DNA of 64,000 bases. Origin: an uncultured bacterium (GTDB taxonomy: Bacteria > Cyanobacteriota > Vampirovibrionia > Gastranaerophilales > Gastranaerophilaceae). Shown here piece after piece: positions 45,003-54,114 of this stretch (positions are counted from its first letter, which is position 1; every line of letters starts with the position of its first letter). The notes beneath the pieces were generated by a model. That model was not told where the DNA came from and did no database searches. It saw nothing but the letters and a program-made list of their open reading frames with translations. The stretch spans positions 92,116-156,115 of the forward strand of contig CADAJP010000004.1 in assembly GCA_902788345.1 (NCBI GenBank). The letters run 5' to 3'. The position numbers were made by a program, and so were the translations under genes.

Positions 45003-46043
45003 TTATTCCATAAAAGGTTTAACCAAAAATTTTATAGCTTCTCCTGCAATATGTTTTTGCATAGCATATTCTATTTTTTCAAGCGGTATAGTTTCGGTAA
45101 TAAGTTTTTCTACTTCAATTTCACCTGATGCAATATATTCAAGAGCTTTCCTGAAATATTCCGGAGTGTGGTGGAATACACTCATAAGTTTTAAATCCCC
45201 ATAATGTATGCTTGTTGTGTCAAGAGTTACAGTAGAACCGGATTTGCAACCCCCAAAAAAGTGTACTGTTCCGCCTTTTCTTACGCAAGATATGAGTCGT
45301 TCCCAAATTTCCGGTAATCCGACACATTCTATCGCAACATCAAGTCCCTTGTTTTCATCAGAAAACGAGCGGAATATTTTTTCAGGATTCGGGTATTTTT
45401 TTAAATCGACAATTTCATCTGCTCCTGCAAAATCTTCGGCAAGTTTCAATTTTATAGGGTTTCTTCCTCCGACAATTACTCTTGCGCCCATTAGTTTTGC
45501 AACTTTTGCAAACATCAATCCTATAGGGCCTATACCTATAATCCCGACACTCTGTCCGGGTTTTATTCCTGTTCTGAATGCACCATGCACAACATTTGCC
45601 AAAGGTTCGCAAAATGCGGCTTTATCAAAACTGAGATTGTCAGGCAGAATAAGCATATTTTTTTCAACAATTCTTGCCGGAACTGTTATATATTGAGCAT
45701 AAGCTCCGTTTAACAAATCTAAATTTTCACACAAGTTGTATTCTTCGTGTCTGCAATGAAAACATTTTCCGCAAGGGGCGGAATTTGCTGCAACAACTCT
45801 GTCGCCCGGTTTAAATTTTGTAACCCCTTTTCCGACTTTTTCAACTATGCCGGAAAATTCATGCCCAAATCCTGACGGTATTTGTTTTATTAAAACAGGA
45901 TGTCCTCTGCGATATGTTTTTACATCTGTTCCGCATGTAAGAGCAGACATTATTTTTACGATAACTTCCCCTTCCTGTGCAGGTTTAACAGGAACTTCTT
46001 CAAATTTTATATTTTGCGGTCCGTAATATTGAATTGATTTCAT
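45003..46043 (-). CDS. Zinc-dependent medium-chain alcohol/polyol dehydrogenase
   Basis: 346 residues. The catalytic zinc region (C-G-T-D near residue 38 and G-H-E-F-S-G near 60), the structural-zinc loop with four Cys (C-G-K-C-F-H-C...L-C, near 92-106) and the Rossmann motif G-I-I-G-I-G-P-I-G near 168 are visible. Relatives include sorbitol and threonine 3-dehydrogenases; the substrate cannot be told from the sequence. It is convergent with the solute-binding protein gene, 2 bp away. Confidence 0.92.
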   Translation of the reverse strand: MKSIQYYGPQNIKFEEVPVKPAQEGEVIVKIMSALTCGTDVKTYRRGHPVLIKQIPSGFGHEFSGIVEKVGKGVTKFKPGDRVVAANSAPCGKCFHCRHEEYNLCENLDLLNGAYAQYITVPARIVEKNMLILPDNLSFDKAAFCEPLANVVHGAFRTGIKPGQSVGIIGIGPIGLMFAKVAKLMGARVIVGGRNPIKLKLAEDFAGADEIVDLKKYPNPEKIFRSFSDENKGLDVAIECVGLPEIWERLISCVRKGGTVHFFGGCKSGSTVTLDTTSIHYGDLKLMSVFHHTPEYFRKALEYIASGEIEVEKLITETIPLEKIEYAMQKHIAGEAIKFLVKPFME

Positions 46044-46052
46044 ATTTCAATT

Positions 46053-46214
46053 TTACAACAAAAAGAAATTATTGCTGTAATCCGGTTTGAAATATTGTTT
46101 TTGCGGTTTATAAATTTGGTCAATGTAGGATGAGCGTTCATCTTTTATGTCCATATATTTGGTTATTCCCACTGATTCAACGGTATCCGTTAAGAAAAAT
46201 TTTAGCAATTCCAT
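46053..46214 (-). CDS. Small unknown protein (53 residues)
   Basis: The start at 46214 has an AAGGA site about 9 nt upstream; an in-frame ATG at 46280 lacks one. The product begins M-E-L-L-K-F-F-L and later V-G-I-T-K-Y, resembling the start of the 61-residue protein at 19561-19746, then becomes polar and Tyr-rich. It lies just upstream of the dehydrogenase gene on the same strand (9 bp) and is divergent from the DUF1858 gene. Confidence 0.45.
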   Translation of the reverse strand: MELLKFFLTDTVESVGITKYMDIKDERSSYIDQIYKPQKQYFKPDYSNNFFLL

Positions 46215-46297
46215 ATTACACATCCTTCCTTTTATTTTTTTTGTGTATAATGTATTTAATAATGAATTGCAAAAAGTCAATTATAGGAGAATTAAAA

Positions 46298-46513
46298 ATG
46301 ACAGAATTAGTAACTAAAGACATGAACATTATTGAAATCGCACAAAAACATCCTGAAAGTATTGAAATATTCCACAAGTATGGTTTAGGTTGTTTAGGCT
46401 GTGCTGCAGCAAGATTTGAAAATCTTGAAGCAGGTGCAAAAGTTCACGGATTCAATGTTGATGATATGGTTAATGATATTAACGCATTAATTTCATCAAA
46501 TTCAGAAAATTAA
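46298..46513 (+). CDS. DUF1858 / hybrid-cluster-associated redox disulfide protein
   Basis: 71 residues from the ATG at 46298, set by an AGGAG site. The body K-D-M-N-I-I-E-I-A, the P-E-S-I-E-I-F-H-K-Y-G-L-G-C-L-G-C core with a C-x-x-C pair, and the later L-E-A-G-A-K-V-H-G are diagnostic of this short domain, often found in anaerobes and thought to act in redox or metal handling. TATAAT at 46246-46251 is the likely -10 box. A terminator follows. Confidence 0.88.
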   Translation: MTELVTKDMNIIEIAQKHPESIEIFHKYGLGCLGCAAARFENLEAGAKVHGFNVDDMVNDINALISSNSEN

Positions 46514-46524
46514 TTATATGTAAG

Positions 46525-46561
46525 AAAATTCCGCAAAAATTCAATTTTGCGGAATTTTTTT
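46525..46561 (+). terminator. Intrinsic terminator after the DUF1858 gene
   Basis: AATTCCGCAAAA pairs with TTTTGCGGAATT around a 5-nt loop and is followed by a T-run. Confidence 0.9.
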
Positions 46562-46662
46562 GTCTAAAATCAATAGAAAAGATGATTTTTAGTAATTGGG
46601 GTTTACAGATTTTTTGTTTTTTTGATAATATATAGAAAGATTATAATCACGGAAGGTTTACA

Positions 46663-48030
46663 ATGAAATTTTCATCATCTTTTAAAGTTGGATTACTTAC
46701 AGTATTGGCATTGTGTTTACTGGTTGGTACTGTTTTAAAAGTAAAGGGTAGAGCTTTTTCTTCAGCAGAAAGAGTTGAAATACAGTTTAAAGATGTAAAC
46801 GGTTTGAGACCGGGTGCCGGTGTTCAGATGATGGGTCTGAAGGTTGGTCAGGTTGAAGAAATTACTCCTATAGTAAGAGATGAAAACAGTTTTGTAAAAG
46901 TCAGATTTGTTATTACAAATCCTGATGTAAATATACCGAAAGCATCATCATTTTCTATCCAGCAGACAGGTATTATCGGTGAATTATTTTTGGAAATTAC
47001 TCCTCCGAAAACAAGAACTATATATATCCCGATGCTTAAGAAAGATTTGTTGTATAAAAACGATAAAGTTCAGATGAAATTGAGCGGTAAATATTATGAT
47101 GTTGGTGTTATAAAAGGGGTGGATGTAATCCCGAGAGATTCTCTCCCTTATAATTATAAAAACAATATATCAACAAGCTATGCGTATAAAGTTGATTATT
47201 ATATAAATTTACCGGGTTTGATTTTACCGGAATTTATGAGAGGTTCTGCTGTTAAATATGAAGGAGCAAGTAAATTAAGACTGGTTCCTCTTGACGAGAC
47301 TCCGCTGCAGTACCCGAAACAAACTTCTCCATATACAATAATTGAACCTATGAGATTGTCTGACTTTATGGATTGGCAGTACAAAGCGGCAGAAACACTT
47401 ACTGAAACAAATAAAAAGTTGAATGATATTTTAACGGATGCGACAATAGAAGATTTGAAACAAACAATTGCTAATATAAACACTGTTTCCGGTCGTTCGA
47501 CTCAAACTCTTGATAAGATTGATACATTGTTAGATTCTTCTCAGGAAGATATAAAACGATTGTTGGATATGACTCAGCAGGCTACTACAGATTTCTCAAA
47601 ATTGTCTGCTAATATAAATAATCTTATCGGTGATCCTAAATTCAAAACTGCCGTATATACAGCAGCAGATTCTGTAGATAAATTAGCTAAAAATCTGAAC
47701 AAGATTATGGATGCTGCGGATGCGGAAGAAACAGGTAAGAATCTTAAGATTATTGTCCAAAATCTTGCTCAAATCAGTGAGAGTGTAAATGCAATGACAA
47801 GTGACGGAAAACTCAAGTCTGAATTTGCATCTGCAGTAACAAACATAAACAGAGCTATGACTCAGATGGCTATAGCTCTTGAAACAATAAATGCTGTTAA
47901 TCCTGAAAATAAACAGCAAGCTACTGACCTGAAAATTATTGTTCAGGATACAGTATGTATAACAGAAAACTTGAGGAAATTCTCTGAAAAATTGAATAAG
48001 AGATTCTTGTTATTCAGATTGTTATTCTAA
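46663..48030 (+). CDS. MCE/MlaD-family lipid-transport protein
   Basis: 455 residues. An N-terminal anchor helix (about 8-25) precedes an MCE domain (about 36-120: F-K-D-V-N-G-L-R-P-G-A-G-V and V-G-Q-V-E-E-I, then G-I-I-G-E-L-F-L-E-I). A long helical C-terminal region follows (about 240-440), as in proteins that form a channel across the periplasm. MCE proteins shuttle phospholipids or other lipids between membranes. No MlaE or MlaF partner is in the window. lpxK is next, 29 bp downstream. Confidence 0.9.
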   Translation: MKFSSSFKVGLLTVLALCLLVGTVLKVKGRAFSSAERVEIQFKDVNGLRPGAGVQMMGLKVGQVEEITPIVRDENSFVKVRFVITNPDVNIPKASSFSIQQTGIIGELFLEITPPKTRTIYIPMLKKDLLYKNDKVQMKLSGKYYDVGVIKGVDVIPRDSLPYNYKNNISTSYAYKVDYYINLPGLILPEFMRGSAVKYEGASKLRLVPLDETPLQYPKQTSPYTIIEPMRLSDFMDWQYKAAETLTETNKKLNDILTDATIEDLKQTIANINTVSGRSTQTLDKIDTLLDSSQEDIKRLLDMTQQATTDFSKLSANINNLIGDPKFKTAVYTAADSVDKLAKNLNKIMDAADAEETGKNLKIIVQNLAQISESVNAMTSDGKLKSEFASAVTNINRAMTQMAIALETINAVNPENKQQATDLKIIVQDTVCITENLRKFSEKLNKRFLLFRLLF

Positions 48031-48059
48031 AAATTTAAGTATCGAAGTATCTAAGTATT

Positions 48060-49100
48060 ATGAGTATAAAAAACAAAATAGTAAAATTGCACTATACAAG
48101 AGAACCCAAGGGAATATTATTTGATTTGCTAAAATTTTGTTCCGGTTTTTATGGTTTCGGCAGTGGTCTGAAGAATTTTTTATATGATAAAAAAATTTTA
48201 AGACCCAAAAAAGTGAAGGCATTTGTAATTTCTATCGGGAATATGACAACAGGCGGAGTGGGCAAAACTCCTGTTGTTTGTGAAGTTGCGAAATATCTTA
48301 TCAATCTGAATAAAAAAGTTGCAATTGTATCAAGAGGTTATGGCGGAAAGTTAAGTAATAAAAATATCAATATAATTTCTGACGGAAGAACAATTTATTT
48401 TGAAGCTCTTGAAGCCGGGGACGAACCATTTTGGCTTGCTCAAAACACAAAAGGTGCAATCGTTTTGACCTGTAAAAATCGCTATAAAGCTGCAAAATAT
48501 GCCGTAGAAAAAATGGGAGCACAGATAATAATTCTTGATGACGGTTTTCAGCACAGAAAATTACACAGAGATTTGGATATTGTTTTGATGGATAGTGTAA
48601 AAGGATTCGGAAATGAAAATCTTTTACCGGCAGGACCTTTAAGAGAAGGGGCAGAGGCTCTTGATAGAATTGATAAACTGTTAATTGTAAGTAAGAATAT
48701 TCGCCATGAACATGCTAAAAAAGTTGCAAAAATTATGCACAAAAGATTAAAACTTCCGACTCAGGTTTGTTATACAGAACCGGGTGTAGTTTATAATATC
48801 AAAAATGGCCAAAGATTAATGGACGGTATGGATGCGGTTGCTATGTGTGCAATTGGTCAGCCTCAACAGTTCTATGACTTTTTGTCAAATTTTAATATTA
48901 CAAAAACACTTACCTTTGAAGACCATCATCAGTATGTTCCTACGGATTTTATTGATATTCAGGGAAATATTATTACAACAGAAAAAGATGCGGTAAAATT
49001 AGAGCGTTTTAATCGCGGTAATATCTATGCATTGCGTCTGAATACTATTTTGAATGTGGAAGAACTTTTAAGCAAACCATCCTCAAAGTCTAAAAAATAG
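48060..49100 (+). CDS. lpxK: Tetraacyldisaccharide 4'-kinase
   Basis: 346 residues. The P-loop in S-I-G-N-M-T-T-G-G-V-G-K-T-P near residue 58, the R-G-Y-G motif near 88, and D-D-G-F-Q-H near 160 identify LpxK, which phosphorylates the lipid A precursor at the inner membrane. Its presence shows that the cell makes lipid A and so has an outer membrane. In the MCE-lpxK-nth run. Confidence 0.95.
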   Translation: MSIKNKIVKLHYTREPKGILFDLLKFCSGFYGFGSGLKNFLYDKKILRPKKVKAFVISIGNMTTGGVGKTPVVCEVAKYLINLNKKVAIVSRGYGGKLSNKNINIISDGRTIYFEALEAGDEPFWLAQNTKGAIVLTCKNRYKAAKYAVEKMGAQIIILDDGFQHRKLHRDLDIVLMDSVKGFGNENLLPAGPLREGAEALDRIDKLLIVSKNIRHEHAKKVAKIMHKRLKLPTQVCYTEPGVVYNIKNGQRLMDGMDAVAMCAIGQPQQFYDFLSNFNITKTLTFEDHHQYVPTDFIDIQGNIITTEKDAVKLERFNRGNIYALRLNTILNVEELLSKPSSKSKK

Positions 49101-49112
49101 CGGAGAAATTTT

Positions 49113-49757
49113 ATGAAAACTGTCGATATTGATGCTGTTGTAAATAATCTTGTGGCGTCAAATCAAAATAAAAGTGATTTTGTAAGACTTATGGATTCAT
49201 TTAAAGATCCTTATTTGGTTTTGATAGCCTGTATTTTAAGTTTAAGAACAAATGACAGAACAACATATCCTGCAACTTTGCGTATGCTTGAACTTGCAAA
49301 AACTCCTCAGCAGATGATGAGGGTAAATGAAGACGATTTGGCTAAAGCGATTTATCCGGTTGGTTTTTATAAAAATAAAGCTGGGCAGATTATTGAATTA
49401 TCAAAAATTCTTGTCGAAAAATATGACGGTAAGGTGCCTTGTGATATAGATGAATTGTGTAAGTTCAGGGGTGTAGGCAGAAAAACAGCAAATCTTGTTT
49501 TGTCAGAAGGCTTTGGTGTTCCTGCAATTTGTGTGGATGTTCATGTTCACAGAATTTTTAACAGGCTTGGTTATATAAAAACGAAAAATCCTGAAGAAAC
49601 CGAGTTCGCTCTGAGGGATAAATTGCCGAAAAAATATTGGATACCTATTAATAGTTTGCTTGTAACTCACGGACAAAATGTTTGTAAACCTATAAAACCA
49701 ATGTGCGATATTTGTCCGGTTGAAAAATATTGTATGAAAATACTGAAAAGCGATTAA
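49113..49757 (+). CDS. nth: Endonuclease III
   Basis: 214 residues. The helix-hairpin-helix F-R-G-V-G-R-K-T-A-N carries the catalytic Lys, the catalytic Asp is in C-V-D-V-H-V-H-R, and the [4Fe-4S] motif C-x6-C-x2-C-x5-C is present at the C-terminus (C-K-P-I-K-P-M-C-D-I-C...Y-C). It removes oxidised pyrimidines in base-excision repair. GGAG lies before the ATG. Confidence 0.96.
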   Translation: MKTVDIDAVVNNLVASNQNKSDFVRLMDSFKDPYLVLIACILSLRTNDRTTYPATLRMLELAKTPQQMMRVNEDDLAKAIYPVGFYKNKAGQIIELSKILVEKYDGKVPCDIDELCKFRGVGRKTANLVLSEGFGVPAICVDVHVHRIFNRLGYIKTKNPEETEFALRDKLPKKYWIPINSLLVTHGQNVCKPIKPMCDICPVEKYCMKILKSD

Positions 49758-49764
49758 TCTTTTC

Positions 49765-49799
49765 AAACAAAAATGCCGTAACCAGCATCGGATTACGGC
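49765..49799 (-). terminator. Intrinsic terminator of the sigma-factor gene
   Basis: Read on the minus strand, GCCGTAATCC and GGTTACGGC form a stem around a 6-nt loop with a bulge, followed by ATTTTTGTTT. It lies after the sigma-factor stop; it also closes the gap to nth. Confidence 0.75.
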
Positions 49800-49832
49800 G
49801 TCTGAAAGGATTTAAAATAAACACGAGAAATT

Positions 49833-50729
49833 TTAGTCAATATAGCATGCTAACAGTTCACTGCCTGTAGCTTTCATCTTTTTTAATGCTCTGAGTTCTG
49901 TTTGTCTTATACATTCTTTTGTTACACCATAAAGGTTGCCAATTTCTTCAAGGGTGTATTTTTCGCTGTTATCAAGTCCGTAACGCATACGCACAACTTC
50001 CTTTTCTCTGTCTTTCAGGGTTGAAATAACATTGTTCAGGTCGTTTATAAGTGATTGGTATTCTACATTTTCGCCTGTATATGTGTTTTCATCCGCAAGT
50101 ATATCTGCAACATTAAGCTCTTTGCCGTCATTTTTTTCAATGCCGTTTTCTATTGAAACAGTTTTTGTGAATGCTGATAAAAACATTTCAATTTTATCGG
50201 GTGAAACATTCATTTTCTGTGCAACATCTTCAATTTTTACCTGTTTATTTGTTGTTTGTTCCATTTGATATTTAAGTTTTGAGTATTTTGATAATGTTTC
50301 CTGAATATAAACAGGAATTTTCATGCAGTGTGATTGTTCTGATATAGCTTTAAACATTGCTTGTTTAATCCACCATCCTGCATATGTTCCGAATTTATAG
50401 CCTAACTTGTAGTCAAATTTATCGACAGCGGCAATCAAACCTAAATTGCCTTCCTGAATTAAATCAACAAACGGTAATCCTGACATGTGAATTGTTTTTC
50501 TTGCAATAGTGATAACAAGTTTTAAATTTGACTGAATAAGTTTTTGTTTTGCTTTAATATCGCCTTGTTCAATTCTTTTACAAAGCTCTCTTTCTTCTTC
50601 TGCACTAAGTTGAGGGTATGATGAAATTTCTCTGATGTATGTGTTTAATTCGTCATTTTCATCTCTTACGACACTTCTTCTTTCCGGTCCGCGATAGCAG
50701 GTTTTCATTTCGATAAACTCATTTTGCAT
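49833..50729 (-). CDS. Sigma-70 family factor, group 2/3 type
   Basis: 298 residues with regions 1.2, 2, 3 and 4 but no region 1.1. Region 2 has the core-binding D-L-I-Q-E-G-N-L-G-L and the -10 reading Y-A-G-W-W-I-K-Q-A; region 2.4/3.0 differs from housekeeping factors (S-H-C-M-K-I-P-V instead of the common A-R-T-I-R-I-P-V). Region 4.2 keeps T-L-E-E-I-G and V-T-K-E-C-I-R-Q. It is therefore an alternative sigma factor whose promoter set is unknown. GAGGAG lies upstream of the ATG, and a terminator lies downstream. It is divergent from the thioredoxin gene. Confidence 0.92.
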   Translation of the reverse strand: MQNEFIEMKTCYRGPERRSVVRDENDELNTYIREISSYPQLSAEEERELCKRIEQGDIKAKQKLIQSNLKLVITIARKTIHMSGLPFVDLIQEGNLGLIAAVDKFDYKLGYKFGTYAGWWIKQAMFKAISEQSHCMKIPVYIQETLSKYSKLKYQMEQTTNKQVKIEDVAQKMNVSPDKIEMFLSAFTKTVSIENGIEKNDGKELNVADILADENTYTGENVEYQSLINDLNNVISTLKDREKEVVRMRYGLDNSEKYTLEEIGNLYGVTKECIRQTELRALKKMKATGSELLACYID

Positions 50730-50974
50730 AACATTAAACTCCTCTTATTTTTTACAGCATTAACTTCCGGCACTTGCTCAGGCTGTGCCATTCACATATA
50801 GGGGTAACACGAGAATTACATGGGGTATATAAATAGTATATACTATAATATATATAATTTAAACCCCTATGTTAAGAAATATTAAATTTAATTTGTAATC
50901 ATCTGTTTATATTATTATATTTTAGTGTATTTTATACTATAATAATCCTGTAAATAAACAATGGAGGTAAAAAC

Positions 50975-51520
50975 ATGGGTTTTAAAGAATGTTGGGCAAA
51001 TCTTGATAAAAAAGATGCTTTAAAGACAACACTGTTAGCATTGGTATTAGTTTCTACAACTTTTGGTGCTTTTCAGTCTTACAAATTAACAAATTATGTT
51101 GTAGGTGACTCACAACCTTCAGCATCATCTGCTTCTGCACCGGCTGCACCTGCTGCTGATCAGCCTACTAAAAAACCGTCAGAATACAAATTCGGTATTC
51201 CATATGAAAAGGCTGTTAAAGATACAAAAAAACCGATGATTGTATTATTCTATGCAGATTGGTGTGGTTTCTGCGTAAGATTTATGCCAATCTACGAACA
51301 GTTATACAAAAATCATAAAAATCAATTTAACTTTGCTAAAATAAATGTTGAAGACAACAAATACAAAGATGCAGTTGAAAAATATGAAATTTCAGCTTTC
51401 CCTACAGTATTTATGGTAAATACAAAAGCTGATACTCATGAACATCTTAAAAACGAAAACTTTGGCGATATGAACAAGTTAGATGAATTATTAAATAATT
51501 TTTATAATCAAAATAAATAA
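50975..51520 (+). CDS. Membrane-anchored thioredoxin-like protein
   Basis: 181 residues. One membrane helix (about 17-35), a Ser/Ala/Pro linker (48-66), then a thioredoxin domain with the active site W-C-G-F-C (C97, C100) and the cis-Pro turn A-F-P-T-V near 135. The Cys pair suggests oxidoreductase activity on the outer face of the inner membrane. A GGAGG site precedes the ATG, TATAAT-like sequence is further up, and a terminator follows, so the gene is monocistronic. Confidence 0.9.
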   Translation: MGFKECWANLDKKDALKTTLLALVLVSTTFGAFQSYKLTNYVVGDSQPSASSASAPAAPAADQPTKKPSEYKFGIPYEKAVKDTKKPMIVLFYADWCGFCVRFMPIYEQLYKNHKNQFNFAKINVEDNKYKDAVEKYEISAFPTVFMVNTKADTHEHLKNENFGDMNKLDELLNNFYNQNK

Positions 51521-51540
51521 TTCAAAGTTTATGAATATGA

Positions 51541-51575
51541 AAAAGAGCATGAATTTATTTCATGCTCTTTTTTAA
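51541..51575 (+). terminator. Intrinsic terminator of the thioredoxin gene
   Basis: AAAGAGCATGAA pairs with TTCATGCTCTTT, followed by a T-run. Confidence 0.9.
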
Positions 51576-51629
51576 TGTTATATATTAATAAATTGTAACA
51601 AACTACTTTATTTTTTCGTATGTGTTTTA

Positions 51630-51690
51630 TATAATTAACTTGTTTCTGCTAATGAAATTATTGAGGGATATTTGGGGCGGATAATTAGCA
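51630..51690 (+). promoter_or_regulatory. Possible promoter and hairpin leader of the 51818 gene
   Basis: TATAAT at 51630-51635 could start a leader of about 175 nt before the ATG at 51818. Within it TGCTAAT (51647-51653) and ATTAGCA (51684-51690) can pair around a 30-nt loop. The -35 box is weak. Nothing else is recognised in this 240-bp gap. Confidence 0.25.
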
Positions 51691-51817
51691 TTTCAGAGAA
51701 TGAATTGTAAAAATAAAACAGCTGTGAAGTTCTTAATATTTGTTAATATTTTTCCAAAAACTAGCAATTTTTTTCATTTCGGGGACTCTATATATATGGA
51801 AGGTGTAATAAGTAGTT

Positions 51818-53332
51818 ATGAAAATTGATAGTGTTAAACAGAATTATCTAACAGGTTATTCTGCTCAAAAAGGAGTAAATAATCTGTCAAAACCATTATC
51901 TGTAAACAAAGCCCCGGCTTTCACCGGTAGTAAATTAACTGCTACTCAGGAAGCTTTTTTGTCATTATTCCCTAGTTTTGAAAAAAAATTGTATAAAATT
52001 ATGACAGCTGTTTCAGATTATGCAAAAGGTGAAGTCGGCGGTATTGTGATTAACTCAATAGGTACAGGTGCTGTTGCTCCGTGGTTTATCGCATTTAATC
52101 CGTTGGTTAAAGCAAAACCGGGTGCTTCTGCCGAAGAAGAAGAAGAAGTAAGCAAAACAAAGAAATACACTGCAATGCGTCAGCCTGTTTCGGCTGCTTT
52201 AGCTATCTTGATTCAGGTTGGTGTTCAAAAACCTATCGATAAATATCTGCAAAATGTTACAAATAATCCTGAGATGTCAAATTTCTTTAAAGGTTGGGTT
52301 TTAAATCAAGCTTCCCTTCAGGATGAGAAATATATAACAAGACAAATAAACAACGGTAAGATTCCGCTTTTAGCCGGAGAATCTGTATCGGATGCTGTAA
52401 CTAGAATTAAAAAAGAACAAGTTGATAATATAATAACCAGCTTGAAAAATGAAGGTAAAATCAAAATGGGTAATTTTGATATTAATGACAAAGCCATAGC
52501 TAAGGTTGTTAATAACAGAATTGATGATTATATTGCATTTGCAAGAGATCAGCAAATAGATGATACTCATTTCAGAAAATATGTTGTAAGATCTGCTGAA
52601 CTTTGGGAAAACAGAGAAAAATTAAACGAAATCTTAGGCAGAGAAGCTCTTGATAAACTTCCTAAATTAGAAAACGGTAATATTGATCCTAAAGAATTGA
52701 AAAAATACTTAAGAGAACAGCGCAAACAAGCTCCTAATATAGAAGTGAAACGTATTCTGAATGAAATTATTCAAGATATGCCGTCAACAAGAGAAAGTTT
52801 CTGTTCAAGAACATTGGAACGTATTCCGAAGATAGAAGAAGCATGTGGCAAAAAGTACAGTATGGATGCATACAGAAACTACTTGCGTGATTTTAATGCT
52901 GCATATGAAACCAAAATAGATGCGTTGGCAGAATTAAAAATTCAGGATGTAGAAAATGCAAAACCTGAAACAATAAAAGAAACTATCAAAAAACTTGTCG
53001 AAATTTGTTCATTTAAAGACGATAAATCCGGTAAATTCTCAAAAATCTTCAGAGATAACGGAATCTTTAAACCTGAATCTAAGTTTGAAGAATTAGAATC
53101 AAAAGTATATAACGATGTGGTAAGCAGCTACAAAGAGTTTGTTGGTCATAAATATGGTATCTTCAAACAATTAAGTAAAGTTGCGGTTGGTGTTGCGGTT
53201 ACTCTGCCAATTACCTGCTATGCACTTAACTGGGTATATCCAAGATTTATGGATATCTTCTTCCCAAGTCTTGGCAAGTCCAATGCAAAGGCAAAAGCTG
53301 AACCATCCGGTAACCAAGGAGGGAACAAATAA
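51818..53332 (+). CDS. Unknown membrane protein with PAFTG motif (lineage type)
   Basis: 504 residues. A short polar N-terminus (M-K-I-D-S-V-K-Q-N) leads to P-A-F-T-G-S near residue 33, a hydrophobic segment (about 75-95), a polar E-E-E-E-E-V stretch, a second hydrophobic segment (about 118-140) ending K-P-I-D-K, a long charged helical domain and a last membrane helix near 455-480. It overlaps the next gene by 1 nt. No enzyme motif is recognised. It shares layout with 1712-3796 and 6047-7069. Confidence 0.75.
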   Translation: MKIDSVKQNYLTGYSAQKGVNNLSKPLSVNKAPAFTGSKLTATQEAFLSLFPSFEKKLYKIMTAVSDYAKGEVGGIVINSIGTGAVAPWFIAFNPLVKAKPGASAEEEEEVSKTKKYTAMRQPVSAALAILIQVGVQKPIDKYLQNVTNNPEMSNFFKGWVLNQASLQDEKYITRQINNGKIPLLAGESVSDAVTRIKKEQVDNIITSLKNEGKIKMGNFDINDKAIAKVVNNRIDDYIAFARDQQIDDTHFRKYVVRSAELWENREKLNEILGREALDKLPKLENGNIDPKELKKYLREQRKQAPNIEVKRILNEIIQDMPSTRESFCSRTLERIPKIEEACGKKYSMDAYRNYLRDFNAAYETKIDALAELKIQDVENAKPETIKETIKKLVEICSFKDDKSGKFSKIFRDNGIFKPESKFEELESKVYNDVVSSYKEFVGHKYGIFKQLSKVAVGVAVTLPITCYALNWVYPRFMDIFFPSLGKSNAKAKAEPSGNQGGNK

Positions 53333-54075
53333 TGGTGAATCCTATCAGTAAAGCCGGAGCTTGGGTGTTGGCAAAAGCTGCAAACAGCAAACCATACAAA
53401 GCGTTAGAAAATAAAGTTGACAGAACAACTGCAGATAATATTATCGCATATACCACAATCGGTTCTGTTGCCGCAAAAGATATTGTTGGTTGTGCAATGT
53501 ATGTTTATCAAAGTTTAAATAATGACAAAATTCCTGAAAAAAGACGCAGATTTGTTGCTGCTTTAGACTTAACAAACGGAGTTTTGATGGTCGCTTCTCA
53601 GGTTGCAATGTTCTTTGCAATGCGCAGAATCAACGAAAAATTATTCCACGGATTGTTAAAATCATTTGACAAAGAAGGTGTTCACTTCGGCAAATACTGC
53701 CGTCAAATTCGTGCAAATGAAAGAAATTTGACAAAAGATCCGTCAAAGGTAACCGACAAATCAGAATTGAGAACAGAATATGCAAGTATGAAAGATATGG
53801 CATTCTCGTTATTCAAGTCTGTTACAGAACTTGCAGCTGCAACTATTGTTGCAAAACGTATAATCGTTCCGTTTATTGCAACACCTCTTGCAAGTAAAGT
53901 TGAAAAAATGATGAATAAGAAAGATTATGAGCAATCTGAAGCTGATGCTAATAATCAAAATCCGGCAATGAAAGGTAATGCAGAAGAATTAAAACAAATT
54001 CCGGAACAAACCGAAGCCGCTGATGGAAACACAAATCTTCTTGATAAATACAGAAAACAATCATATATAGCATAA
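53332..54075 (+). CDS. Unknown membrane protein coupled to the PAFTG protein
   Basis: 247 residues. Two hydrophobic regions (about 35-60 and 80-100) are separated by K-I-P-E-K-R-R-R-F-V-A-A; a third lies near 160-185. This repeats the pattern seen in the upstream gene, which it overlaps by 1 nt (TAATG), so both proteins are probably made in equal amounts and may interact. The tail is polar. Function unknown. A terminator follows. Confidence 0.72.
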   Translation: MVNPISKAGAWVLAKAANSKPYKALENKVDRTTADNIIAYTTIGSVAAKDIVGCAMYVYQSLNNDKIPEKRRRFVAALDLTNGVLMVASQVAMFFAMRRINEKLFHGLLKSFDKEGVHFGKYCRQIRANERNLTKDPSKVTDKSELRTEYASMKDMAFSLFKSVTELAAATIVAKRIIVPFIATPLASKVEKMMNKKDYEQSEADANNQNPAMKGNAEELKQIPEQTEAADGNTNLLDKYRKQSYIA

Positions 54076-54076
54076 A

Positions 54077-54110
54077 TAAAAAGGTGTATCAGCTGATACA
54101 CCTTTTTTAA
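54077..54110. terminator. Bidirectional terminator before cysS
   Basis: AAAAAGGTGTATCAGC pairs with GCTGATACACCTTTTT almost perfectly, with A and T runs on both sides, between the convergent 53332 gene and cysS. Confidence 0.9.
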
Positions 54111-54114
54111 TGGC

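Noticed and set aside
48030..48060. Short AAGTAT repeats between the MCE gene and lpxK as a regulatory site
   Set aside because: Three short AT-rich matches in a 29-bp gap are too weak to separate from chance.
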